A DNA stretch of 18,107 bases, from positions 1 through 18,107 of the forward strand of contig JAHEGP010000035.1 of assembly GCA_024645065.1 (NCBI GenBank). The letters run 5' to 3'. The position numbers were made by a program, and so were the translations under genes. This DNA comes from Cellvibrionales bacterium (GTDB taxonomy: Bacteria; Pseudomonadota; Gammaproteobacteria; Pseudomonadales; JAHEGP01). The notes under the pieces are model-generated. The model saw only the letters and a list, made by a program, of their open reading frames with translations. It did no database searches and was not told the origin of the DNA. Positions 1 through 6,637 of this stretch are shown one piece after another. Positions within the stretch are counted from its first letter, which is position 1; every line of letters starts with the position of its first letter.

Positions 1-459
1 CTGGAATTCAGTCGCCATCCCCATCGAATTCTGCGCGAGGCTCACCGGGTATTGATGCCGCGGGGGCACTTGCTGTTGGTATGTATCAATCCCTGGAGCC
101 TTTTTGGCTTGCGGACACGATTACTGGCCGGTTATCGGGATAGTCCATGGCGCGGGCACATGATCAGCTCCCATCGCATGATGGACTGGCTGTCTCTATT
201 GGATATGCGGGTTACCGATATTCATCACACCTTCCATCATTTGCCGTTGCAAGCTCCCAGAATGCTGGGAAAAATGGCCCGTGTGTGGGATTATGCGGAG
301 CGTTTTTCCCTTCCCTTTGGCGGGGTATATGTGATCGAGGCCCGTAAACAGAAAGTGGGCCTGACACCACTGAAGCCGCGCTGGCGTGTTTGGAGGCCGG
401 AGCTGGTGCCGGTGGGCGCCGCTCGCAGTGGCCTGCCGCCTTCCAGGAAAAAACCTTAA
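1..459 (+). CDS. SAM-dependent methyltransferase, C-terminal part (5' end outside window)
   Basis: The reading frame is open from base 1 and ends at TAA 457-459, giving 152 residues with no real start in the window, so only the C-terminal part is seen. The visible N-terminal portion (HRILREAHRVLMPRGHLLLV) is the late part of a class I methyltransferase fold: the helix and strand that follow the acceptor site, with the usual 'L.P.G.L...' turn. The SAM-binding glycine motif lies upstream and cannot be checked. The following segment (INPWSLFGLR near residues 29-38) resembles the small methyltransferases encoded next to rnhA in Pseudomonas and Escherichia (YafS-like). The substrate is unknown. 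The last ~35 residues are basic and proline-rich and look like a poorly conserved tail. The stop is 7 bp before the rnhA start, so the two are probably co-transcribed. Confidence 0.8.
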   Translation: MEFSRHPHRILREAHRVLMPRGHLLLVCINPWSLFGLRTRLLAGYRDSPWRGHMISSHRMMDWLSLLDMRVTDIHHTFHHLPLQAPRMLGKMARVWDYAERFSLPFGGVYVIEARKQKVGLTPLKPRWRVWRPELVPVGAARSGLPPSRKKP

Positions 460-466
460 GGTAACT

Positions 467-913
467 ATGCAATCTATTGAAATATATACAGATGGTGCCT
501 GTAAGGGCAACCCGGGGCCAGGTGGGTGGGGCGCTCTGTTGCGCTCTGGTAAGCACGAAAAAGTACTCTTTGGCGGTGAGTCACCGACCACCAACAACCG
601 AATGGAGTTGCTGGCGGCGATCAAAGCGCTGGAGGCTCTCAAGGGGCCAAGCCAGGTCGACCTGTATACGGACTCTCAATACCTTCGCAAAGGGATCACT
701 GAATGGCTGGCCAACTGGAAAGCGCGGGGCTGGCGCACTGCAGCAAAAAAACCGGTTAAGAATGAAGATTTGTGGCGTGCACTCGACCAGGCCGTTGCAC
801 CCCATGCGATCAATTGGCATTGGGTAAAGGGCCACAGTGGGCATCCGGGCAATGAGCGCGCGGATCAGCTCGCCAATCGGGGAATCCTGGAAATGGAGCA
901 GAAAACTGTATGA
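467..913 (+). CDS. rnhA: Ribonuclease HI
   Basis: The protein has 148 residues, the usual size for bacterial RNase HI, a cytoplasmic enzyme that cuts the RNA strand of RNA-DNA hybrids (R-loops, primers). All active-site residues are present: D9 in IYTDG, E47 in NNRMEL, D69 in YTDSQY, plus H123 (KGHSGH) and D133. Each is one lower than in the E. coli enzyme (D10, E48, D70, H124, D134). The basic handle region is also present (WKARGWRTAAKKPVKN, residues 84-99). I chose ATG 467 because it begins right at the first beta strand and has AAGG at 457-460 just upstream. The frame is open further upstream to 386, but that part overlaps the methyltransferase and does not belong to the family. The stop codon overlaps the dnaQ start (ATGA). 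Confidence 0.97.
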   Translation: MQSIEIYTDGACKGNPGPGGWGALLRSGKHEKVLFGGESPTTNNRMELLAAIKALEALKGPSQVDLYTDSQYLRKGITEWLANWKARGWRTAAKKPVKNEDLWRALDQAVAPHAINWHWVKGHSGHPGNERADQLANRGILEMEQKTV

Positions 914-1641
914 GGCAAATCGTTCTCGACACAGAAACCACGGGGTTGGAGCCAGAGCAGGGGCATCGCATCATCGAAATCGGGTGCGTCGAGATGATCA
1001 ACCGTCGCCTGACCGGGCGAACCTATCACCAGTACATCAATCCAGGGCGTGAAATTGATGCGGGTGCTATCGAAGTCCATGGCATTACCAACGAGTTTCT
1101 TGCGGATAAACCCGGGTTCGAGTCGGTTGCCGCCGAGTTTATGGAGTTTATCCGTGGGGCGGAGTTGATTATCCACAATGCGCCCTTTGACCTGGGATTC
1201 ATCAATAACGAGCTAAAACTGTCTGCCAACGAGTACCAGCGAATAGAGAGTCACTGCGGCGTTATCGATACCCTGGTGATGGCGCGCCAAATGCACCCGG
1301 GGCGCCGGAACAATCTCGATGCGCTGTGCGGACGCTATTTCGTCGACAACACCCAGCGCGATTTGCACGGAGCTCTGCTTGACGCCGAGATACTGGCGGA
1401 CGTGTATTTGGCGATGACCTCGGGCCAGACCGACCTGGCGCTGGGCGGGCAGGGAGAAATGGCCAACAAAACCGCTCCCGGGTTTGAAGAGCGCCTGGAG
1501 CTGTCACCGGAGCGGCCCAGCTTGCCCGTAATCCCGGCCAGCGCAGAGGAACAAACGGCTCACGAAGCCATGCTGGCACTGATCGAGACGAAAAGCGGTG
1601 GCAATTGCGTCTGGAAAAGCGGGCACGCTGCAGAGTCCTGA
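910..1641 (+). CDS. dnaQ: DNA polymerase III epsilon subunit (3'-5' proofreading exonuclease)
   Basis: The 243-residue protein is the proofreading exonuclease of the replicative polymerase core. The DEDDh catalytic set is complete: D7 and E9 (LDTETTG), D94 (HNAPFDLGF), H153 and D158 (DLHGALLDAE). The exonuclease domain spans about residues 1-170. It is followed by QTDLAL (173-178), which matches the epsilon clamp-binding motif type (QTSMAF in E. coli) that contacts the beta clamp. A flexible linker and a C-terminal segment (about 205-235) follow, where the family binds the alpha subunit. The start overlaps the rnhA stop by 4 bp (ATGA), so translation is probably coupled. rnhA and dnaQ in tandem is the Pseudomonas arrangement; in E. 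coli the two genes are divergent. Confidence 0.97.
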   Translation: MRQIVLDTETTGLEPEQGHRIIEIGCVEMINRRLTGRTYHQYINPGREIDAGAIEVHGITNEFLADKPGFESVAAEFMEFIRGAELIIHNAPFDLGFINNELKLSANEYQRIESHCGVIDTLVMARQMHPGRRNNLDALCGRYFVDNTQRDLHGALLDAEILADVYLAMTSGQTDLALGGQGEMANKTAPGFEERLELSPERPSLPVIPASAEEQTAHEAMLALIETKSGGNCVWKSGHAAES

Positions 1642-1867
1642 GTCAACCTGGTATTACCGCAAGCACCTGGTCACTACTCAACCCCGAGCGCCGGCGACGC
1701 ATCGAGAAACGCAGGCAGCTATCCCCCCGACCGCTGAAAACCATGACGAAGGGCTATCCCCAGGCGCACTTGGGTAAAATGCTTTCAAATTTGTGAACCG
1801 TGTCTCTATGTATGGATTCCTGAAGTCAATGGCCGGGCGAAACCTTAGTCAGTGTGGCAGCGCGATC

Positions 1868-1873
1868 TATACT
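1868..1873 (+). promoter_or_regulatory. Candidate -10 box for the fimL-like gene
   Basis: TATACT at 1868-1873 matches the sigma-70 -10 consensus at five of six positions and lies 62 bp upstream of the proposed GTG start. The hexamer 17 bp upstream (TTAGTC, 1845-1850) is a poor -35, so this is a weak, inferred promoter. Confidence 0.3.
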
Positions 1874-1920
1874 GAGCAGTAAAATAGCGTGCCTTGTTAC
1901 GGGGCGGTTCAACGGCGACA

Positions 1921-1925
1921 GGGAG
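1921..1925 (+). promoter_or_regulatory. Ribosome binding site deciding the fimL-like start
   Basis: GGGAG sits 10 nt before GTG 1936. The alternative starts TTG 1894 and ATG 1972 have no comparable purine-rich element at the right distance. Confidence 0.55.
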
Positions 1926-1935
1926 CAGCAAAATA

Positions 1936-3624
1936 GTGCCTTTTTTACTACCGATTAACCTGCAATCAGCGATGCTGGTGCGAGAAGAGCTGCAAAAGAG
2001 CCTGGCTACTGCCCGGCAATATGTTGACGCGTGGTTGCGGGATCCAGCGACTGCCAACTTGATCGAAAGCGCTATTGACGAGCTGCACCAGATCAGGGGG
2101 ATACTGCGGGTGGTCGAATTTCGCGGTGCGATCGAGCTGTCGGCTGCGCTATTGCAGTGTTGCCAGGCAATGTTGAGTGGCACGCTCAAGGCCGGGGAAC
2201 GCACCCGGACCATGGTGATCGAATCGTTTGCAAGCCTGGAGCGTTATGTCGAAAACGCGATCAAGCTGCAACAGCTAAACCCACTGCTGATCGCTGAAAC
2301 TGCCAATCGCCTGCGGGCAAGCATGCGCCAGCCAGCGTTGCTGGAGGCGGAACTGCTTGGCTTCGAGCCCGACAAGACCCCGGGCCTCGCCGCTGCCGGG
2401 GACTACTCCCTGAGCGCAGACGATCTGGCTCGGGCCAGACGACTCCTGCATATGTATGCAGTGGGTTTGCTGGCAGTGCTGCGCGACAAGAATGTATTGT
2501 CCAATATGCATTTAATGGAACGCGCGGTAAATCGCCTGCGCCATGACTTTCCGGATCTTGCGAATGAAGAATGGTGGCTTTTGGTCGGTGCCGTACTGCA
2601 GCGTTTGCGGTCAAATGCATTGCGACTCACGAGCGCACGCAAGCGCATGCTGGCATTGGTCGACGGTTACCTGCGCCGGCGTTGTAAGCCAGAGGTGTTG
2701 AAACCGGCACAATTATTGCCCCAGCACCGTGATGCATTGCTCTGTCTGCTGCTGTTGGCTGGCGACGATTCGCGGCTTCGCAAGGGCATCTGCCGGCAAT
2801 ACGGCTTGGCCGCGGCGGAGTTCGACGATGCGACCCTGGCAGGGTTGGAGCAATCACTGGGTGAATCCTCTGCAGCGGCGCTGAGCGGCGTGGCGCAATC
2901 CGTGAGCGACCAGGTGCAGGAGTTGAAGGCGCTACTGGAAGCAAATCGTCATGCCATGTCAGCTGAAATAGTCGCCAATGCCGCCGGTCATTTGCAGGCG
3001 ATCGGCGAAGCTCTGGGTAGTGCAGGGTTTATCCGTTTCAAAGGGGTATTGGTGGATAAAGCTTTTACTGTCAACCAGAGTGTGGCAGCGGGTGTAACCA
3101 ACGATGATGCAGTTCAGTCGGTCGCTGAGGCGCTGCTGCTGATCGAGAACACACTCAGGAATCCGGACTGTTTTGATGATCGAGCAATGGCCGGGCAACA
3201 GCAGGGCGCCCAGGGGACGCAAATGCTGGCGCGCGAGATGCTGGAGGAGGCGACCGGGGTTGTGATCAATGAGAGCAAATCCTCGATAAGCCTGGCGAAG
3301 CGCGGCATCACAGCTTACCTGGATTCCGGTTTCGACGCCGCGCATATTGCCAATGTTGGCGCCAGCCTGGGTATGGTGGAAGGTGCATTCCAGATCCTGG
3401 GTCATGAACGAGCGGCGGCGGTGCTGCGCCAATGTATTGCCCATATTGACCAGGCCGGCGTGCGCGGCGCATCTGGGCAATCCCGGCAGGAGGTTGAAAC
3501 ACTCGCAGACGCGCTGATCAGCCTTGAGTATTATCTCGATGAATTGTCGCTTTCAGATCACGAGAATGCTGATTTGTTGACGCTGGCGGAGGAGAGCGTT
3601 TTGGAACTCAGGAGCGCCGCATAG
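1936..3624 (+). CDS. fimL: FimL-like / ChpA N-terminal-domain-like regulatory protein
   Basis: With the GTG start at 1936 the product has 562 residues. It resembles the N-terminal part of the Pseudomonas chemosensory kinase ChpA/PilL and the stand-alone regulator FimL, which acts with the Pil-Chp system to control cAMP, twitching and surface behaviour. Residues about 15-115 form an Hpt-like helical bundle containing HQIRG (51-55). Residues about 165-245 (DLARARRLLHMY onward, with EEWWLLVGAVL) match the next ChpA/FimL helical block. A second bundle near 430-545 has GMVEG (478-482) at the equivalent position. There are no kinase ATP-binding, CheW-like or receiver domains, so it is not a full histidine kinase. 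It is cytoplasmic with no signal peptide. Its place downstream of dnaQ matches fimL in P. aeruginosa as I recall. Retention of a His at 51 is unusual (see findings). It is followed after 18 bp by the membrane-protein gene. Confidence 0.75.
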   Translation: MPFLLPINLQSAMLVREELQKSLATARQYVDAWLRDPATANLIESAIDELHQIRGILRVVEFRGAIELSAALLQCCQAMLSGTLKAGERTRTMVIESFASLERYVENAIKLQQLNPLLIAETANRLRASMRQPALLEAELLGFEPDKTPGLAAAGDYSLSADDLARARRLLHMYAVGLLAVLRDKNVLSNMHLMERAVNRLRHDFPDLANEEWWLLVGAVLQRLRSNALRLTSARKRMLALVDGYLRRRCKPEVLKPAQLLPQHRDALLCLLLLAGDDSRLRKGICRQYGLAAAEFDDATLAGLEQSLGESSAAALSGVAQSVSDQVQELKALLEANRHAMSAEIVANAAGHLQAIGEALGSAGFIRFKGVLVDKAFTVNQSVAAGVTNDDAVQSVAEALLLIENTLRNPDCFDDRAMAGQQQGAQGTQMLAREMLEEATGVVINESKSSISLAKRGITAYLDSGFDAAHIANVGASLGMVEGAFQILGHERAAAVLRQCIAHIDQAGVRGASGQSRQEVETLADALISLEYYLDELSLSDHENADLLTLAEESVLELRSAA

Positions 3625-3642
3625 CGTGGGCGGGGGTGTTTC

Positions 3643-4281
3643 ATGATTAGCTGGTTAATGCCGCTGCTCGCACTCGTTATCGGGCTGACCCTTGGTTTTT
3701 TCGGTTTGCGCCTTCTGGGGCGCCTGCAGTGGTTTGTCGCCTGGGCAAGGGGCATGGCGGCTTTTGGCCTGCTTGCAGCCGCTGTGGCCACGGGTTTATT
3801 TGGCTATGACCTGCTGGCTTACGAAGAATCGAGTTACGATCAGGTGATTGCGAATATCAGCTTCGAGCAAATGGGGAGCCGGAGTTTCGAAGCATTGCTG
3901 GTAGATGGTGCGGGAAAGGAATCGCGCTATCCAATCAATGGCGACCAGTGGCAGGTTGATGTCCGGATGCTGCAATGGGTGAATGGCATTCCTGCCAAAC
4001 CGCTGTACCGTTTGGATCAACTCAGTGGCCGCTACCTCAGCCTTGAAGAACAGCAAGCCGCGCCGAATACAGCCTACAGCATCGCTTCTGACACGGGGTT
4101 GGTTGATGCCTGGGAGAGTGTCCGACGTTACCGTTTATTATTCCCCTTCATTCACGCGCGACGTACCAGCGCTTCCTTCCTGCCGATGGTCGATGGCGCC
4201 ATCTATTCCATTTCACTGGGTCAACATGGTTTAATTGCCCGTCCGCTGAATGAAGCGGCGACGGTAGCACTCGGTCGTTAA
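3643..4281 (+). CDS. Conserved membrane protein of unknown function
   Basis: The 212-residue protein is not one I can assign. It has two probable membrane helices at the N-terminus (about residues 4-27 and 37-57), with a short basic loop between them (WARG), then a soluble domain of about 155 residues. By the positive-inside rule the loop is cytoplasmic and the large domain periplasmic. The soluble part contains YPINGDQWQVDVRMLQW (about 91-107) and RYRLLFPFIHARRTSASFLP (about 162-181), both rich in aromatic and charged residues and likely to be conserved features. No catalytic motif is evident. Transporter-like annotations that the hydrophobic start might attract are not supported by two helices. 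It follows the fimL-like gene by 18 bp with GGGGG upstream of ATG 3643, suggesting co-transcription. A 111-bp gap separates it from sohB. Confidence 0.8.
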   Translation: MISWLMPLLALVIGLTLGFFGLRLLGRLQWFVAWARGMAAFGLLAAAVATGLFGYDLLAYEESSYDQVIANISFEQMGSRSFEALLVDGAGKESRYPINGDQWQVDVRMLQWVNGIPAKPLYRLDQLSGRYLSLEEQQAAPNTAYSIASDTGLVDAWESVRRYRLLFPFIHARRTSASFLPMVDGAIYSISLGQHGLIARPLNEAATVALGR

Positions 4282-4378
4282 GCGCACTCAACGCGGTGCC
4301 AATCGTCGGTTCTATCTTCTAATCTGCCTTGTTTGTGGGTTCCCCGGGGTGCCGCCGGGCGCATCATCACAATAAACT

Positions 4379-4382
4379 GGAG
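4379..4382 (+). promoter_or_regulatory. Ribosome binding site deciding the sohB start
   Basis: GGAG lies 10 nt before GTG 4393. The open frame extends 20 codons further upstream to TTG 4333, but that extension (WVPRGAAGRI...) is unlike the family and has no good ribosome binding site. Confidence 0.6.
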
Positions 4383-4392
4383 TAACCAAGCA

Positions 4393-5469
4393 GTGGTTGA
4401 ATTTGCGGCCGAGTACGGCCTTTTTCTGTTGAAAGCATTGACTATCGTTGCTGCCATCGCCGTCATCATTGGCCTGGCGGCATCGGCTGGTAGTCGCGGT
4501 CAGCGGCCTGACCCAGGTCATATTGAAGTGCAGCATGTGAATGAACATTACGACGACATGGCGCAAAGCCTGCACCAGGTTATGCTTGACCCCCCCGAGC
4601 TGAAACAGCTTCTGAAGGAAAGAAAGGCAGCAGAGAAAAAGTTACAGGCAGGGAAAAAGAAGGCCCTGAAGCTCAGGGCCGGGAAGCCGCCTGAAGCGTC
4701 CGGCGATACCCGGCGTCGCATTTATGTCCTGGATTTTGACGGCGACATCAAGGCTAGCGCCGTTTCCCGGTTGCGAGAAGAGATTACCGCGGTCCTTACC
4801 GTTGCTCGCAGCAGCGACGAGGTTGTCGTCAAACTTGATAGTGGTGGCGGTATGGTGCATTCCTACGGCCTTGCCGCATCGCAGCTGGACCGCTTGCGGG
4901 AAAAGCAGGTGCCATTAACTGTTTGTATTGATAAGGTAGCCGCCAGTGGTGGCTACATGATGGCATGTATTGGCAATAAGATAATCGGTGCGCCCTTCGC
5001 TATGATCGGTTCAGTTGGAGTAGTGGCACAGATCCCAAATTTTCACCGGGTGTTAAAAAAGCATGACGTCGACTACGAATTGCTGACTGCCGGTGAATAC
5101 AAGCGCACTCTGACGATTTTCGGTGAAAACACGGAAAAAGGTCGCGAGAAGTTCGTTGAAGAACTTGAGCAGACCCATGCCCTGTTCAAGCAATTTGTCG
5201 CCCAACACCGGTCAGCTGTCGATATTGACGCAATTTCAACGGGCGAAGTGTGGCTCGGCACCCGGGCTCTTGAAATGCGACTTATCGACCAATTGGGCAC
5301 CAGCGACCAATACCTGATGGATCAGCGAGATAGCGCGGATATTTTTCAGCTTAAATACCTTGCCAAGAAAGGCTGGCAGGAAAAACTCGGGCTCGCCGCC
5401 GAGGGAGCTTTAGGCAGGGGTGCCGAGCGCCTGTGGCAAGGCTTGCAACAAACGCGTTTCTTTTCATAA
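4393..5469 (+). CDS. sohB: Inner-membrane S49-family serine protease SohB
   Basis: The 358-residue protein (E. coli SohB is close to 350) belongs to the SppA/SohB family of membrane-bound serine proteases, thought to digest signal peptides and faulty envelope proteins. An N-terminal membrane helix (about residues 9-31) is followed by a lysine-rich coiled linker (about 66-100). The protease domain starts near residue 108. The predicted nucleophile is Ser185 in AASGGY and the general base is Lys237 in GEYKRTLTIFGENT, which together form the Ser-Lys dyad of the family. The conserved GSVGV (206-210) segment is also present. The GTG start at 4393 is chosen from its ribosome binding site and from length. 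acuI follows after 42 bp. A protease and an oxidoreductase of these types are also neighbours in Pseudomonas. Confidence 0.92.
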   Translation: MVEFAAEYGLFLLKALTIVAAIAVIIGLAASAGSRGQRPDPGHIEVQHVNEHYDDMAQSLHQVMLDPPELKQLLKERKAAEKKLQAGKKKALKLRAGKPPEASGDTRRRIYVLDFDGDIKASAVSRLREEITAVLTVARSSDEVVVKLDSGGGMVHSYGLAASQLDRLREKQVPLTVCIDKVAASGGYMMACIGNKIIGAPFAMIGSVGVVAQIPNFHRVLKKHDVDYELLTAGEYKRTLTIFGENTEKGREKFVEELEQTHALFKQFVAQHRSAVDIDAISTGEVWLGTRALEMRLIDQLGTSDQYLMDQRDSADIFQLKYLAKKGWQEKLGLAAEGALGRGAERLWQGLQQTRFFS

Positions 5470-5511
5470 GCCTACGATAATGTTAACGAGATGGATGCAA
5501 GGGGATAGATT

Positions 5512-6501
5512 ATGACAGACTACAGAGCGCTATTAATAAGAGAAGATGACGGTAACTTCAGTACTGAAGTTACCCGACGCAAGCTTGATGAGCTACCAGA
5601 AGGTGAGGTCCTTATCCGGGTCCGCTACTCATCCATCAATTACAAGGATGCCCTGTCGTCGATTGGCAACAAGGGTGTGACCCGCAGTTTTCCCCACACT
5701 CCGGGGATAGACGCTGCCGGCGAGGTGGCGGCTTCGTCGGCCACTGATTTCAAGGAAGGCGATGCGGTAGTCGTGTTTGGCTACGACCTGGGTATGAATA
5801 CCGCAGGCGGACTGGCCGAATATATCAGGGTGCCCGCGAATTGGGTATTGCCCTTGCCCCGGGGGTTGGACGCCCGCACTGCGATGTGTTACGGAACCGC
5901 GGGGATTACCGCTGCCTTGAGCGTCATGAAACTGGAAAAGCTTGGTTTGAAACCGCCAGCCGAAGTGCTTGTCACCGGCGCTACCGGTGGGGTGGGGACT
6001 ATGAGTGTCCTTTTTCTTGGGGCCTGTGGCTACCAGGTGAGTGCCGTCAGTGGCAACAAGCGGGCGGCGGCGCTCCTGGAGTCACTGGGGGTGACTGCCA
6101 TTTTGTCCCGGGAGACCTTTTCAGAGCCCGAAAAGAAGCCACTGCTAAAGCCCCAGTTCGACGCGGCGATAGACTGTGTTGGCGGCATTACCCTGGCCAA
6201 TGTGCTCAAAGTGATTCGCCACAGTGGCGCTGTAGCCTGTAGTGGATTGGTGCAATCTACAGATCTGCCGACCAGCGTGTTCCCGTTTATCTTGCGTGGT
6301 GTCAGTTTGCTGGGGATCGATTCAGTCGAAGTGGCGCTGGAACAAAAGCGAGCTGCCTGGGCCTGGATCGCCGAGCATCATCAGCCGGATAAGCTGGCGC
6401 CATTGGTTCAGGAAATTTCACTTGAGCAGGCGCCGCAAGCGCTGCAAGACCTGCTGGCCGGCAAAATTCAGGGGCGTTGCCTGGTGAAAATCGATGCCTG
6501 A
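5512..6501 (+). CDS. acuI: Acrylyl-CoA reductase (NADPH), AcuI/YhdH type
   Basis: The 329-residue protein is a zinc-independent medium-chain dehydrogenase/reductase of the YhdH/AcuI group. AcuI reduces toxic acrylyl-CoA to propionyl-CoA using NADPH and in marine bacteria protects against acrylate released from DMSP. The cofactor motif VTGATGGVG (154-162) starts the Rossmann fold. The N-terminal GroES-like part has SSINYKDALS (40-49) and TPGIDAAGEV (63-72), and the group signature LLGIDSV (266-272) is present. No zinc ligands are expected or seen. ATG 5512 has AGGGGAT a few bases upstream. An unusual perfect palindrome lies inside codons 14-21. With no dddL/dddP or other DMSP genes nearby, a general housekeeping role is as likely as acrylate detoxification. 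It converges on gspD. Confidence 0.9.
   Translation: MTDYRALLIREDDGNFSTEVTRRKLDELPEGEVLIRVRYSSINYKDALSSIGNKGVTRSFPHTPGIDAAGEVAASSATDFKEGDAVVVFGYDLGMNTAGGLAEYIRVPANWVLPLPRGLDARTAMCYGTAGITAALSVMKLEKLGLKPPAEVLVTGATGGVGTMSVLFLGACGYQVSAVSGNKRAAALLESLGVTAILSRETFSEPEKKPLLKPQFDAAIDCVGGITLANVLKVIRHSGAVACSGLVQSTDLPTSVFPFILRGVSLLGIDSVEVALEQKRAAWAWIAEHHQPDKLAPLVQEISLEQAPQALQDLLAGKIQGRCLVKIDA
5551..5574. repeat. Perfect 24-bp palindrome inside the acuI 5' coding region
   Basis: The half-site GGTAACTTCAGT (5551-5562) is followed directly by its exact reverse complement ACTGAAGTTACC (5563-5574), with no mismatch and no spacer. It begins 39 nt after the A of the acuI ATG and encodes residues 14-21 (GNFSTEVT). 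It could bind a dimeric regulator or fold into an mRNA hairpin; neither is shown. Confidence 0.9.
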
Positions 6502-6579
6502 GGCCAGCCGCACCCCAGGCTGAGGCGCTGCCATTTCCAATAGTGTGCTGCTGTCGACAGGATCGGCCATCGCTAACTA

Positions 6580-6627
6580 ACTGCCCCGCGTTCTGGAATA
6601 TATCGCCTGTGGCGACGCCGGGGCAGT
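6580..6627. terminator. Nested inverted repeat between convergent acuI and gspD
   Basis: ACTGCCCCG (6580-6588) pairs perfectly with CGGGGCAGT (6619-6627). Inside the 30-nt loop a second hairpin, TCGCC (6603-6607) with GGCGA (6611-6615), has a 3-nt loop. It sits in the 136-bp gap between two genes pointing at each other, where a bidirectional terminator is expected. Neither side has a convincing T run, so if it terminates it is not a classic intrinsic terminator. It might instead protect mRNA 3' ends. Confidence 0.4.
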
Positions 6628-6637
6628 CTCCAATTAA

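Larger units (their letters stand above)
1642..1935. other. Intergenic region between dnaQ and the fimL-like gene
   Basis: About 294 bp without a gene I can support. A 63-codon frame (1605-1796) overlaps the end of dnaQ, is rich in Arg and lacks any recognisable motif. A 24-codon frame beginning with ATG 1810 has no ribosome binding site. No strong hairpin with a T run follows dnaQ. A candidate -10 box near the right end is listed separately. Confidence 0.6.

Noticed and set aside
1605..1796. 63-codon plus-strand frame across the dnaQ end
   Set aside because: Overlaps the dnaQ C-terminus, has no ribosome binding site and is a low-complexity basic sequence.
1810..1884. 24-codon ATG frame upstream of the fimL-like gene
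   Set aside because: No Shine-Dalgarno element and no conserved feature; a leader peptide cannot be supported.
2959..3480. Minus-strand frame of 173 codons opposite the fimL-like gene
   Set aside because: Covered by a protein with clear FimL/ChpA similarity; the antisense product has no motif.
5512..6501. Reading acuI as proof of a DMSP catabolic cluster
   Set aside because: No DMSP lyase, demethylase or transporter gene is near; YhdH-type reductases are also common in bacteria that do not use DMSP.
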